The notes: generated from the letters alone by a model not told the origin. Counted from the stretch's first letter, positions 43,401 to 53,704 are shown. The stretch is DNA of 64,000 nucleotides from Paenibacillus cellulosilyticus (GCF_003182255.1 NZ_QGTQ01000004.1:180538-244537); one strand, 5' to 3'. A program made the numbers and translations.

Positions 43401-45218
43401 TTATCTATCGATGCCAGCGATAAGCACAACACATCCGAATGGTACAGCTGTGGGAACGGCTCCATCCGCTGATTCCCATTGACCGCAAGCGGTTAGCGTA
43501 TAACGGTCTCCGGTAAGTCCGTCAATCATCGCGCACGCATGCAAACGATCCTTGAGCGGTGGAGCAGGAACAGCATAAGGATGTGTTCCGTTATTAATAA
43601 TGACATACGCAACCTCGCTATCCGTCTGCCGAAGGAAACCAAATGCATTAGTCGCCTCATCGGCGAATACGAACCGCATCGTTCCGCGGGTCAATGAAAC
43701 ATATTTTTTCCGTAGAGCGATCATCGATTGGAACAGTTCATAGGTTGCGGCATCACGCTTCTCCTCATCCCAAATCATCGGACGTCTGCAATCCGGATCG
43801 TTACGTCCTTCCATCCCCACTTCATCGCCATAGTAGACGACGGGCATACCGGGCATTGTCATCTGCAAGCAAACCGCAAGTCGCATACGCGCCAGCGCCG
43901 TTTCCTGGCTGTTCCAGCCTCTTCCTCCGTTGAGACAAGCCGTTAGAAACCGTTCTGTGTCGTGGCTTCCAAGCAGCTGCATCATCGCACTATACGCTTG
44001 ATCGGTGTAGCGCATTTGCAGGCTCGTTAGCAGTTCGGTGAACGTCTCTGCTCCAATGTTCTGCCGTGCGAAAAAATCGAGTGCAGCCTCGCGGAACAAG
44101 TAGTTCATTACACCATCGAATTGGTCGCCATGCAGCCATGGAGATGCGTCGTGCATGAACTCACCGACCAGCAGTTGCTGGTCATCTATTCCTTTGACTC
44201 GCTCACGCAGCAGCTGCCAGAATCGCCGATCGACCTCATTCGCAACGTCTAACCGCCATCCATCGATACCCGCTTCCCGAATCCAGTACTCGGCAACGTC
44301 TAGCAAATATTGCGTCACTTCACGATTCGACGTATTCAGCTTCGGCATCGTTGCGATGCCATTCCCGAACGTCTCATAATTCGGTACCGGCTCCTGCACT
44401 ACAGGGTAAGCGTCAATATAATACCAATCCCGATATGAAGACTGCTCCCCCTTCTCCATCACGTCTTGGAAAGCGAACAGCTGGTCACCGCTGTGATTGA
44501 ACACCGCATCAAGCACGACGCGAATGCCGCGTTCATGCGCCTGCTTCACCAGCTGTTTAAACGTATCAAGATCCCCAAATGCAGCATCTATCGTGTAGTA
44601 ATCCGTCGTATCATACTTATGGTTCGAGGGCGATACGAATATCGGATTCAAGTAAACGGCGTTCACGCCAAGCTCTACCAAATAATCGAGCCGATCGATT
44701 ACACCTTGCAAATCCCCGCCATATCGGGATAGCGGTGTTGGCTTCTCAACAGCATCCCATGGCTGCACATCACCGGGGTTGATATTAGAATCTCCGTTGT
44801 GGAAACGATCCGGGAAAATTTGATAGAACACGGCCTCATGCGCCCAATCGGGCACACGCGGAATTTCCTCGCGGCATACGTAAGGAAATTGGAAGCTTCC
44901 CGCCAACTCTCGTTGTGCGAACGTTCCGCGTTCCCCTACCCAATAGCTGTCACCATCGTTCATCTGTACGAGAAATAAGTAGCGAACCTTCCGCTTCAGC
45001 GCAGGTAGAATCGCCTCATAATAATCACTGTGCCGATCAGAGCCGACCCTCTCCATTAAGATCGGAAGTTCCGTACCGGGCGAATCATAACGATCCGCAT
45101 AAAGAGCCTGACAGGTTGCTGCACCTCTTCTTCTTACCTTCAATCGAACGTTGAGTCGATACTCATCGAGCGCGTATGCATAGGGCGGCTCACACACATG
45201 ATGAATGGAACTTGGCAT
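43401..45218 (-). CDS. Cytoplasmic GH13 neopullulanase / maltogenic amylase / cyclomaltodextrinase type
   Basis: 605 aa from MPSSIHHVCEPPY, AAGGAG 11 nt upstream. N-terminal CBM34-like beta domain (about 1-110), then the (beta/alpha)8 barrel: VVLDAVFNHSGD, GWRLDVANEVD with nucleophile Asp324, LLVGEFMHDASPWL with acid/base Glu353, and LLGSHDTERF with Asp420; C-terminal beta domain. No signal peptide, so it should act inside on imported maltodextrins, cyclodextrins or pullulan oligomers. Own promoter with a LacI-type operator upstream; divergent from the lacI-type gene. Confidence 0.9.
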   Translation of the reverse strand: MPSSIHHVCEPPYAYALDEYRLNVRLKVRRRGAATCQALYADRYDSPGTELPILMERVGSDRHSDYYEAILPALKRKVRYLFLVQMNDGDSYWVGERGTFAQRELAGSFQFPYVCREEIPRVPDWAHEAVFYQIFPDRFHNGDSNINPGDVQPWDAVEKPTPLSRYGGDLQGVIDRLDYLVELGVNAVYLNPIFVSPSNHKYDTTDYYTIDAAFGDLDTFKQLVKQAHERGIRVVLDAVFNHSGDQLFAFQDVMEKGEQSSYRDWYYIDAYPVVQEPVPNYETFGNGIATMPKLNTSNREVTQYLLDVAEYWIREAGIDGWRLDVANEVDRRFWQLLRERVKGIDDQQLLVGEFMHDASPWLHGDQFDGVMNYLFREAALDFFARQNIGAETFTELLTSLQMRYTDQAYSAMMQLLGSHDTERFLTACLNGGRGWNSQETALARMRLAVCLQMTMPGMPVVYYGDEVGMEGRNDPDCRRPMIWDEEKRDAATYELFQSMIALRKKYVSLTRGTMRFVFADEATNAFGFLRQTDSEVAYVIINNGTHPYAVPAPPLKDRLHACAMIDGLTGDRYTLTACGQWESADGAVPTAVPFGCVVLIAGIDR

Positions 45219-45290
45219 ATCGTTTCGAACTCCTTCACTTTGTAGTAAAATGGAAGAATGAATGGTACATAATCCTATTATCATCACTAG

Positions 45291-45302
45291 GAAACCGGTT
45301 TC
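45291..45302. promoter_or_regulatory. LacI-type operator upstream of the GH13 gene
   Basis: GAAACCGGTTTC, inside the larger palindrome TAGGAAACCGGTTTCCTA (45288-45305). It begins about 6 bp after the predicted -10. Same 12-mer at 53781-53792. Confidence 0.75.
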
Positions 45303-45310
45303 CTAAGTCT

Positions 45311-45339
45311 AGAATAACACACTCCCTCCGTTTGTTCAA
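45311..45339 (-). promoter_or_regulatory. Predicted sigma-A promoter of the GH13 gene
   Basis: Minus strand TTGAAC (45334-45339), 17-bp spacer, TATTCT (45311-45316). Confidence 0.55.
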
Positions 45340-45368
45340 AATAAATCAGGAAAGGATTCTTATTAATC

Positions 45369-46406
45369 ATGAGTAAAATTACGATTAACGATATCGCGAA
45401 GGCGGCCGGTGTCGCCAAATCGACGGTATCGAAAGTATTAAACGATGCCGCTTCGATCTCGGACGAGACGAAGCGTAAAGTTCGTGACATTATGAAAGAA
45501 ATGAACTATACCCCAAGCAGCATCGCTACTCAGCTTGCGAGACAGAGCAGCTTCAACGTCGGCCTCTTGATCGACTTGAGCCGAAAGGACGACTTTCTTA
45601 ACCACTTCTTCTATGCCATCATCGGAGGTATCGAAAGCGTCATCGGCAAGCACCAATATGAGCTAACCATTTGCAATGCGAGCTCCGAGTCTAGCAGTCA
45701 GCAGGATTCACCTGCTTTTATGAACAGACTTGTTCGCAACGGAAAGGTCGACGGTCTCATTATGGACAGCTCCATCTGGACAGCGGAGACGGAACGTCTG
45801 CTCGCCGAGCTGCAATTCCCATATGTACTCATTGGAGATGCACCAGCAGAGGTTACATACAGCGCCGTCGATATCGATAACGAAAATGGCGGACGGCTGC
45901 TTGCTGCACACCTTATCGAGCGAGGCTACAGACGACTTGCCTTCATCGGTGGTGAAGGCGCAGGCGAGCCATTGTTCGACAGAAGGGTCGGCGGCTGTGC
46001 GAATGCGCTGCGTGAGCATGGCTTGACGTTCGACCCGCGCTTGGTAATGGCTGGAACAGCGAATGAAGCCACCGGAAGGCTGTTCATGGAACAGCTGCTA
46101 GCGCTTCCTGCAGAAGAACAGCCGGATGCCGTCATCTGCATGAACAACTATACGGCGTTCGGCGCCCTTGCGGCAGCACATGCCGCAGGGGTATCGATCC
46201 CTACCCAGCTTGGTATAGCCACATTCGACGACTATCCCCTTGCTCCCTATACGAACCCGCCGCTCACTTGTTTGAAAATGGATACGTTTGAGCTTGGCGT
46301 CCAAGCTGCTCAAATGCTAATGACACGAATCAGCGAGCCTGCCTTATCTGCTGAGCAGCGACTCATTCCGGCTGCGCTAATTACACGCGCGTCGACGGAT
46401 CGTTAA
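45369..46406 (+). CDS. LacI-family transcriptional regulator
   Basis: 345 aa. Helix-turn-helix and hinge (ITINDIAKAAGVAKSTVSKVLNDAASISDETKRKVRDIMKEMNYTPSSIATQLARQ, about 3-58), then a periplasmic-binding-like sensor domain (VGLLIDLSRKDDFLNHFFYAIIGGI..., SAVDIDNENGGRLLAAHLIERGYRRLAFIGGEG). Probably senses maltose or a maltodextrin and represses the adjacent GH13 gene and the GH119/GH13 pair through the GAAACCGGTTTC sites. A weak AAAGGA lies 12 nt before the ATG. Ligand inferred from context. Confidence 0.9.
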   Translation: MSKITINDIAKAAGVAKSTVSKVLNDAASISDETKRKVRDIMKEMNYTPSSIATQLARQSSFNVGLLIDLSRKDDFLNHFFYAIIGGIESVIGKHQYELTICNASSESSSQQDSPAFMNRLVRNGKVDGLIMDSSIWTAETERLLAELQFPYVLIGDAPAEVTYSAVDIDNENGGRLLAAHLIERGYRRLAFIGGEGAGEPLFDRRVGGCANALREHGLTFDPRLVMAGTANEATGRLFMEQLLALPAEEQPDAVICMNNYTAFGALAAAHAAGVSIPTQLGIATFDDYPLAPYTNPPLTCLKMDTFELGVQAAQMLMTRISEPALSAEQRLIPAALITRASTDR

Positions 46407-46463
46407 TCGTTCGGTAGCTATGCGGTGGCTCCAACCATTTAGCTGCCGAAACAGCACACAAAT

Positions 46464-46508
46464 AGCCGTTCCAGAAGTCAGCACATACCGACTTCTGGAA
46501 CGGCTTTT
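46464..46508. terminator. Terminator between the lacI-type gene and the secreted GH13 amylase
   Basis: AGCCGTTCCAGAAGTC / GACTTCTGGAACGGCT, 16-bp perfect stem; TTTT on the plus strand. Convergent genes share it. Confidence 0.85.
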
Positions 46509-46526
46509 ACAATTCAAATCTTTATC

Positions 46527-49500
46527 TTACAGGTCCTTCCACTTCGCGACCGTGAGGTTAAGCGTCTGCTGCCCGCCGGACGTTGTGAACGAACGATTAG
46601 AGATATCACTGCCGCTGCTGCTCACCTCAACCGTCTCCCAGGTTCCTCTCGTGAATTTGTACTGGAATGTTGTACCGGACGCAATCAGGAACGTGATCGA
46701 GTACGTACCGTTCGCATTACGCGTCAGCTTGTAATCAGTCGAACCAGCGTTCCACGAATTGATCGTGCCCGACAAGTATACATCCGCTGTCGTCGGTGTA
46801 TTCGAAGGAACTGACAGAACGATCGTCAAGCTATCCGCTTGCGGAACACCTGCTGTAATGACACCGTTCACCAACGTATAGACACCTGTACCAAACGAGT
46901 AGTTTTGCGAGTTGTTGTTATCCCATGTTCCGCTGCCGTTGTTGAACGCAGCTTTCAGCCCGTTGGCCGATCCGAGATCAATCGTTGCGACGCTGTATCC
47001 CGTATAGGAGGATGCCGTCATTGCCAAGCCAGGCGCTGTCGTCCACGTCGTCGTGCCGTTCAGACTGTAATGGATGTAGCGATTCGTAAAGCTCGTATTT
47101 TTGTAGTAGATCGTTACAGAATTACTGCTTGCCTCTGGGGTTGTTACCGACAGGGCCGTGCTTGCTTCGGACTTGTTGCCTGCTGCGTCATAAGCTTTCA
47201 CCGTGTACGAGTAGGTCGTACTCGCAGCTGCCGTTTGGTCCGTATAGCTCGTTGTTGTCGTCGTTCCTTTCAATGCGCCGTCACGATATACTTCATAGCC
47301 CGTTACACCAACATTATCCGTAGATGCCGTCCATGTCAGTGGAACCGAAGTCGCTGTAACCGTGCCTGCTGCGAGTGCAGTCGGAGCCGTCGGGGCTTGC
47401 GTATCTCCGCCACTTGGTGCGCCTGCCGTAATCGTACCTGCACTGTACGTCCACGTACCAACATTGAACTTATAGTTCAGGCCGCCGTTGTTATCCCACG
47501 TGCCGCTGCCATTATTGAATACCGCCTCAAGCTGCGTAGCGTCACCAATATTGACCGTGTACTTGTTATATCCTGCGACTTCAGCTGCAGGCATTGCAAC
47601 ACCAGGCGCAGTCGTCCAAGTGCCGTTAGCTGGACGATAGTGAATATACGGCGTCGTATAGCCCTGTTTGTAATAAACAGTGACGCTGTTGTTCGCTGCT
47701 TCAGGCGTAGTCAGCAATAACGCTGCGCTAAGTGCCGATTTGTTGCCTGCTGCATCGTATGCCTTAACCGTGTAGGAGTACGACGTCAAAGGCGAAACCG
47801 TTGTATCCGTATACGAAGTCGTTGTAGACGTACCTTTCAGTACGCCATCACGATAAATCTCGTAGCCCGTCACACCGATGTCGTCTGTGGACGCTGTCCA
47901 CGAAATGGTCGCGGAAGAGCCTGTTACCGTTCCAGCCGTTACGTTCGTTGGTGCAGATGGTGCTGTCGTATCCGGTTGTGAGATTTGTGGGGCGTAGATT
48001 TTAGACGCGTTTGCATTAATCGATACCGTAATTTGTTTGCCAGTCGAACCGCCGGATTGCACCGTTACAATGTCAGACGTATTCAATTGGTTCGTCAGCA
48101 CAGTGCCAACCGCGAGCGTGCTCTCCGTACGAAGCGGGATCGTAACCGTTTGCGTACCCGATGATGCATTACTGAATACGCTGATTACTTCTTGGCCGAG
48201 GTTCGTGCCCGAATCGATCCGGCGCGAGAATGCGTACAGATTTTGCGCGGACCACATTTCACGCTGCTTACCTGTGCGGAGAGCTGCGTAGTTCTGGCGA
48301 ATCTTATTCAGCTTCGCAACGAATTGGTACGTATTCGTGTTCTCGTTAAAATAGTTCTCAAGCACGTTACCGTTGCTGTCTCGCTTCACCATCGACCAAC
48401 GGTTCCATGTATCGGCAATGCCGCCGCTCATAATTTGACCGTTGCCATTGCCTTTGTTTTGTTCCGTGCCTTGGAATACAACTGGCAGCCCGCGGACAGT
48501 GAAAATGAATGCAAGAGCGTTCTGCAGCTTATCGACGCTGCCGCCTGCTTCCGTCAAGAAGCGGTTGCGGTCGTGGTTATCGATGAACGTAACCATGTGG
48601 TTCTCAGAACCGTTATAAAGATAATCCTGTGCAAGCGTGCTCTTGATATTCGAATCAAACGATTGACCATAGGCAAAAGAGTTAAGAATCGAGAAGAACA
48701 TAGGGAAGTCGAGCATGCCCCATTCTGCGTTGCTGCCTACCCAACGGGATACGAACTCTGCGTTACCGTCGAAGTTCTCGCCGAACGTATTAACGCCGAT
48801 GTAACTTTGCAGTTCATGCAGCACGGAAGGATTGACGAGCTTAGCAGCGTCGACACGAGCGCCGTCCGCTCCCGTGTAATCAAACCATCCTTTGATGGAA
48901 TCGAATACCGCTTGCTTCGCTGATGCATTATCGAAGTCGATATCGTCGAGTCCGCCAAGGTCGTGATTCTCGAGATAATCCTGTGCCCATTGCGTGTAGT
49001 TGCCATCGGTTAGCGACCAATCGATATCACCATTGTGATGGTACCACGATGGATTATTGAATGGTGCCGCAGGCTGAAGTCCTGCAACATCATAGTAAGC
49101 GTTCGTTCCCAGCATGTAGTCGCCAACGTGGTTAGGCACGACGTCGATGACCACTTTGATGCCTAGGTTGTGTGCGGAATCAACAAGCTCCTTCAGCTTT
49201 TCTTTTGTTCCGAAGTAGTGATTCGCACTATTCGGGTCCTTCATGTTGTAGCCGTGATAAGCCGTATTTTTGCCACTGCCGTTATTCTCGCGGTTCGTCA
49301 TTTGCGGCTCGGCTACTGGTGAGATCCAGATCGCCGTATAGCCCATGTTCTTGATGTATGAAAGCTTATCAATAATACCCTGCCAGTCTCCGCCCTTCAT
49401 ATAACGGAAATCTTCCTCGGATGTTTCACCGTAACGGATCGCATCGCCGGTCGCATTGTTGGATGAGTCACCGTCATTGAAACGGTCAACCATAATTTGA

Positions 49501-49697
49501 TAGATCGTATCGTTCTCATCGAGTCCATTGCCCAGCTTTGCCGCTTCAGCCTTAAGTGCGGAGAGCGTCATCAGTCCAGAATGGTCACCGGGTACAGCTA
49601 CTGGTTGGATAACACCTGTCAACAGCATGGCAGCGAACAAAAAGAAGAAGGCAAGCTTTCTCGTCAATCGACGATGAATGGATAACGGTCTGTGCAT
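46527..49697 (-). CDS. Secreted multidomain GH13 alpha-amylase
   Basis: 1056 aa. Signal peptide (KLAFFFLFAAMLLTGVIQPVA), catalytic barrel with DVVPNH (185-190), nucleophile Asp283 (GARVDAAKL), acid/base Glu307 (NTFGENFD), Asp376 (FIDNHDRNRF). C-terminal chain: FN3 (about 578-668), CBM25-like module (about 670-765, VTVYYKQGY...IHYRPANGTW...FNNGSGTWDNN), FN3 (about 772-855), CBM25-like (about 857-950), CBM20 starch-binding domain (about 955-1056, SVPSNTPTTADVYLSGTINSWN...KWKDL). Hydrolyses extracellular starch; modules hold raw granules. GGGAGG lies before the ATG. 53 bp after the GH119 gene: one operon. Confidence 0.92.
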   Translation of the reverse strand: MHRPLSIHRRLTRKLAFFFLFAAMLLTGVIQPVAVPGDHSGLMTLSALKAEAAKLGNGLDENDTIYQIMVDRFNDGDSSNNATGDAIRYGETSEEDFRYMKGGDWQGIIDKLSYIKNMGYTAIWISPVAEPQMTNRENNGSGKNTAYHGYNMKDPNSANHYFGTKEKLKELVDSAHNLGIKVVIDVVPNHVGDYMLGTNAYYDVAGLQPAAPFNNPSWYHHNGDIDWSLTDGNYTQWAQDYLENHDLGGLDDIDFDNASAKQAVFDSIKGWFDYTGADGARVDAAKLVNPSVLHELQSYIGVNTFGENFDGNAEFVSRWVGSNAEWGMLDFPMFFSILNSFAYGQSFDSNIKSTLAQDYLYNGSENHMVTFIDNHDRNRFLTEAGGSVDKLQNALAFIFTVRGLPVVFQGTEQNKGNGNGQIMSGGIADTWNRWSMVKRDSNGNVLENYFNENTNTYQFVAKLNKIRQNYAALRTGKQREMWSAQNLYAFSRRIDSGTNLGQEVISVFSNASSGTQTVTIPLRTESTLAVGTVLTNQLNTSDIVTVQSGGSTGKQITVSINANASKIYAPQISQPDTTAPSAPTNVTAGTVTGSSATISWTASTDDIGVTGYEIYRDGVLKGTSTTTSYTDTTVSPLTSYSYTVKAYDAAGNKSALSAALLLTTPEAANNSVTVYYKQGYTTPYIHYRPANGTWTTAPGVAMPAAEVAGYNKYTVNIGDATQLEAVFNNGSGTWDNNGGLNYKFNVGTWTYSAGTITAGAPSGGDTQAPTAPTALAAGTVTATSVPLTWTASTDNVGVTGYEVYRDGALKGTTTTTSYTDQTAAASTTYSYTVKAYDAAGNKSEASTALSVTTPEASSNSVTIYYKNTSFTNRYIHYSLNGTTTWTTAPGLAMTASSYTGYSVATIDLGSANGLKAAFNNGSGTWDNNNSQNYSFGTGVYTLVNGVITAGVPQADSLTIVLSVPSNTPTTADVYLSGTINSWNAGSTDYKLTRNANGTYSITFLIASGTTFQYKFTRGTWETVEVSSSGSDISNRSFTTSGGQQTLNLTVAKWKDL

Positions 49698-49750
49698 CTT
49701 TTCTTAATCCTCCCATATTGAAATGATAGATTGGCATACTTGCACGATGA

Positions 49751-52700
49751 TCAAATGTCCTTCCATTTCTGAACCGTTAACGCGACATTCGTACTTCCTG
49801 ATGGTACGGTGTAGGACCGATTCGCAATGTCTGAACCGTTCGAGGCCGATTCAACACTCGTCCATGCGCCTCGTGTGAATTTGTAGCTCATAACCGTTCC
49901 TGCTGCAAGAGGCAGCGTAATGGTGTATTTGCCATCCGTACCGCGCGTCAGCTTGTAAGCCGAATCCGCTGCGTTCCAGTTATTGAGATCGCTAGCGAGA
50001 TATACATCTGCAGTCGTTGGCGTATTCGATGGGACGGTCACTGTGAACGTAACCTGCTGCGCGACTGGTGTTGGCACACCTGATGTGATCGTTCCACCAC
50101 TAAACGTCCAAGTGCCGATACCGAAATTGTAGTTATTGCCGTTGTTGTTATCCCATGTGCCTGAGCCGTTATTGAAATCCGCCTCCAGACCAGTAGCCGT
50201 GCCGACATCAACTGTAATCTTGAAGTAACCCGACACCTCAGCGGCTGACATCAACACACCAGGCGCTGTCGTCCAAGTACCACCAGCAGGACGATAATGA
50301 ATGTAAGGCGCGCTGAAGCCTGGTTTGTAGTAGACGGTAACCTTGTTCGTCGCTGGAACCGGCATCGTAACGCTGACTGATGTACTTAACACGGACTTGT
50401 TGCCTGCTGCGTCGTAAGCACGAACGGAATAGGCATAGGTCGCACCTGGTGTTCGCCCGCTGTCCGTATAAGCAAGCGTTGTTGTCGTACCAATTGCGGC
50501 ACCATCCCGGAACACTTCATAGCCCGTTACGCCGACATTGTCCGTGGACGCAGTCCAACTTAAGGCAACAGACGTTCCAGCCGCACTAGGGACAGCTGTT
50601 AGCCCCGAAGGTACAGTCGGTGGCTCTGTCTCCGGCGTCGGAGGCGGCGTTGGGGCACCAGACGTAATCGTTCCGCCATCGAAGGTCCATACACCAAGCC
50701 CGAAGGTATAGTTCTTACCGCCATTGTTATCCCAAGTACCCGAACCGTTATTGAATACCGCTTCAAGTCCGCTCGTCGTACCAACATCGACCGTTTTCTT
50801 GAAGTATCCGGTCACTTCGGCAGCGGCCATCGCTTCGCCCGGTGCTGTCGTCCAAGTCCCACCAGCAGGACGATAGTGAATATAAGGGGCTGTGTAACCC
50901 GGCTTATAATAAACCGTTACTTCATTGCTTAGATTGTTCGTGGCGAATGTGACTGCATCGCTCTTCTCCGAGCTATTGCCCGCCGCATCTACTGCTTTGA
51001 TCTGATAGCCATAAGAGGTAAGTGCCGTCAGACCACTATCCGTGAACGACGTCGTTGTGCTCGTTCCTACCGAAACGCCATCCCGGAAGATTTCATAGTT
51101 CTTGACGGCCTTGTTATCCGTCGATGGCGACCAATTGAGTGTAATTGTCGTACGCGTCTGCGATGGCGAAGTCACGTTCGACGGGACGGTTGGCGCTTCC
51201 GTGTCAGGTACGATCGGCTTATCCGTCAGGAACGGATAAGTTCCTTGAATCGTTCCGTTAACATCTTCAACTATCTTGCCGCCATCATTTTTGTACGTGC
51301 CTGCACCAACGTAAACCGATTGAATATCGCTCTTCGTCACGTTACCTTTCGCATCAACTGCTTCGATATAGTAATCAACCAGCTGATTGCGATACTCGCC
51401 CAGGTACGTGTAGAACAAATCGCCCGTCTCCTGTGCCTTCAGCTTCTGCATTGTCGCCGTTGATGAAGCTTGCCAAGCGACACCGTTCATATCGGGCTTC
51501 AGATCACGACGTTTCATGTCATAGCTGACCCAATCGCTTACTTTGGCAGGATCGATATTCGGCACGCCTGCTGCGGCGAGCTGTGTCGGATTGTAAACGC
51601 GGAACGTATTGTCCGACGAATCTGCCGAAGCGTCACGATGCGTACGCACCTTGACCTTGATGTCCGAGATGCCGCTAACGTCATAGGCGTACGTATAAAT
51701 CGCGAAATTGTTGTCAAAATATTGCGCAGTCCAGCCTTCCGACTTATCCTTGTTCACACTGCCCGGATTGTACGGCCAGCGCTGCGGCCACCAGACCGAT
51801 GGCCCCGTCGCATCCTTCGCAAGCTGCTGTGCAACATACGGCTTCGAGAAGTACAACGATTGATTAAACGAGAGCGTAGGCTTAACCGAATCATCGATAT
51901 TCTCGTCGTAGTAGCCGAAGCCTGAATCCATCGCAGGGATTAGGAAATACCAAGCGAGCTCGGCTGGATTCGCGCCTCCCTTATAGTCGTTAGACGCATC
52001 GCCTTTGACTGGGAAAGACATCATCCAAGGGTTCAACTGGTTGCCTGCTGGCGCCACCTGTTTATCCAGTGTCGTCGTCGGCTGCCAATAACTCGGATGA
52101 TCGCCCAGCCAGATTTGTTCTGCCGTCTGAGCGTAGTTGAGCGCCGCTTGCAGCAGGGCGAAGTTGCGTTCCAGATAGTGATAGCCGTATTCAAAGCTGA
52201 CGGTCATCCCTTCTGCCTCGCCATTGATGTTCTTCTTCGGCTCGTAATTCGTACCATTCGCTGCATTGAAATCCGCGAATTGCCCTTTCCAAATGCCGAA
52301 CGGAAGCTTCCAGTGATGCCACTGCGGATCGGACGAAGAGTCGCGCGTATCGATCCATGATCCGTCCTGTACGTGAACGACATCACTCGCAGCTGGCGTA
52401 TTATTGACCAGATACTCATCGATGCCCATTGCCGTTACACCGGAATCGCGGTACGTAACGTTACCTGCGTTCCGCCATGTCTCCTCGGAGCCTGCACGGC
52501 CGCTGGAATTGTCACCGTCGTGCGCAACGACGAAGAACTGTTTCTGAGAAGTGAGTCCTTCGAACGACTTCAGGTCTTTGGCAGTTACAGAACCTTGATA
52601 CCCTTCTTCCCACGATTCCGCCTGTGCAACCGGCACACCAACGATTTTGGATTCATTACCAGTCGTTGGATTCACATATTTCACCCAGTGAGGCGTCGAT

Positions 52701-53677
52701 GCGAACGGGAACTTGTTGCGCACGACCTGCTGCTCGTTGAACATCGGCTGCGAGATCCACGAGCCAACATTGCTCGTATTCTGCAGGTCCGCACGGTTGG
52801 GCGGCGAGACCATTGTGTCCACGCCTGGATCGTTCAAGTAAGGATAATCCTTCAGCGTACGCGAGAAGTGGTTGTTGCCAATGACGGACCACTGAATCCC
52901 CATCTTCTCAAGCACAGGGATGATTCGTTCCGAGAAGCCCAGCTCTGTTGGGAAGAAGCCCTTAGAAGACTGGAACGAGCTGCCCAAGAAGTATGGCTGT
53001 GCTAATGTCACGTTCTGATAGATCAGATCCTTCAGCAAGTAATCATTGCCGACGAGCGGACCCATCGAGTGATGACCGGAAAAATGAATCAAGTCCATCG
53101 TCCGCTTCCCGTTAATCGAACGAAGCGTATCATAAGCGGATTTCCACGGCGTTCCCCATGACGGATTCGAGTAGGCTGCAATGCCGCCATGCGTGACAAG
53201 ATCGTTGACGTTGTTTACAAGGGCGCCCGACATTGTTACCTGCATTTGCCCTTGCGAGAAGTTCTGCTGAAGCGATTGCGCCACGCTCCAAGGCCACGTT
53301 AAGTATGCGCCTGTCTTTGCATTATGTGTGTAGTAGCTTACGAGGTCATCATGCGGCATAATATTGCCGTTCGGGAGATAGTACGGATAGTTGGCCGGCG
53401 GGCTCTGCTTCAGCTCAATAACCTGGCCATCGTACATATACCGAATCGGCGACCCAACGGATGCGGACGAATAGCTAGTCGTATCGTAGTAAGGCCAGAA
53501 GTTCGGCATATGGTTGTGATACACATGCGTTGCTGCGATTTCTGCGTTTGCTGTTGGTGAAAAGCCTTGTGCAAACGATTGCACAAGGAGCAATAAAAAA
53601 AGCCCGATCGTAATGTTCGTTCTTCTTGGAACCAACCTGCTCGACATGGACTTCACGCGCGAAATGATTATACTCAC
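49751..53677 (-). CDS. Secreted GH119-type alpha-amylase (GH57-related)
   Basis: 1308 aa. Signal peptide about 20-46 (ITIGLFLLLLVQSFAQGFSPTANA). The N-terminal ~820 residues are not GH13; they fit GH119, known from Niallia circulans IgtZ: HVYHNHMPNFWPYY near the start, predicted nucleophile Glu245 (GFFPTELGFSE) and acid Asp387 (VVAHDGDN). Their spacing (142) equals that I recall for IgtZ (231/373). C-terminal chain FN3 (826-915), CBM25 (918-1010), FN3 (1017-1105), CBM25 (1108-1200), CBM20 (1205-1308). The GTG start at 53677 has no clear Shine-Dalgarno; a GTG at 53656 or ATG at 53647 is possible. Confidence 0.85.
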   Translation of the reverse strand: MSIIISRVKSMSSRLVPRRTNITIGLFLLLLVQSFAQGFSPTANAEIAATHVYHNHMPNFWPYYDTTSYSSASVGSPIRYMYDGQVIELKQSPPANYPYYLPNGNIMPHDDLVSYYTHNAKTGAYLTWPWSVAQSLQQNFSQGQMQVTMSGALVNNVNDLVTHGGIAAYSNPSWGTPWKSAYDTLRSINGKRTMDLIHFSGHHSMGPLVGNDYLLKDLIYQNVTLAQPYFLGSSFQSSKGFFPTELGFSERIIPVLEKMGIQWSVIGNNHFSRTLKDYPYLNDPGVDTMVSPPNRADLQNTSNVGSWISQPMFNEQQVVRNKFPFASTPHWVKYVNPTTGNESKIVGVPVAQAESWEEGYQGSVTAKDLKSFEGLTSQKQFFVVAHDGDNSSGRAGSEETWRNAGNVTYRDSGVTAMGIDEYLVNNTPAASDVVHVQDGSWIDTRDSSSDPQWHHWKLPFGIWKGQFADFNAANGTNYEPKKNINGEAEGMTVSFEYGYHYLERNFALLQAALNYAQTAEQIWLGDHPSYWQPTTTLDKQVAPAGNQLNPWMMSFPVKGDASNDYKGGANPAELAWYFLIPAMDSGFGYYDENIDDSVKPTLSFNQSLYFSKPYVAQQLAKDATGPSVWWPQRWPYNPGSVNKDKSEGWTAQYFDNNFAIYTYAYDVSGISDIKVKVRTHRDASADSSDNTFRVYNPTQLAAAGVPNIDPAKVSDWVSYDMKRRDLKPDMNGVAWQASSTATMQKLKAQETGDLFYTYLGEYRNQLVDYYIEAVDAKGNVTKSDIQSVYVGAGTYKNDGGKIVEDVNGTIQGTYPFLTDKPIVPDTEAPTVPSNVTSPSQTRTTITLNWSPSTDNKAVKNYEIFRDGVSVGTSTTTSFTDSGLTALTSYGYQIKAVDAAGNSSEKSDAVTFATNNLSNEVTVYYKPGYTAPYIHYRPAGGTWTTAPGEAMAAAEVTGYFKKTVDVGTTSGLEAVFNNGSGTWDNNGGKNYTFGLGVWTFDGGTITSGAPTPPPTPETEPPTVPSGLTAVPSAAGTSVALSWTASTDNVGVTGYEVFRDGAAIGTTTTLAYTDSGRTPGATYAYSVRAYDAAGNKSVLSTSVSVTMPVPATNKVTVYYKPGFSAPYIHYRPAGGTWTTAPGVLMSAAEVSGYFKITVDVGTATGLEADFNNGSGTWDNNNGNNYNFGIGTWTFSGGTITSGVPTPVAQQVTFTVTVPSNTPTTADVYLASDLNNWNAADSAYKLTRGTDGKYTITLPLAAGTVMSYKFTRGAWTSVESASNGSDIANRSYTVPSGSTNVALTVQKWKDI

Positions 53678-53690
53678 CCCACATTCATTA

Positions 53691-53704
53691 GTTAAACGCT
53701 TACA
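53691..53704. promoter_or_regulatory. Possible cre (catabolite) site upstream of the GH119 gene
   Basis: Minus strand TGTAAGCGTTTAAC against the CcpA consensus TGWAANCGNTNWCA: matches except the last two bases. Lies between promoter and start codon. Confidence 0.4.

Noticed and set aside
46839-47720. 293-codon plus-strand frame opposite the amylase tail
   Set aside because: Arises from codon bias of the repeated FN3/CBM modules on the other strand.
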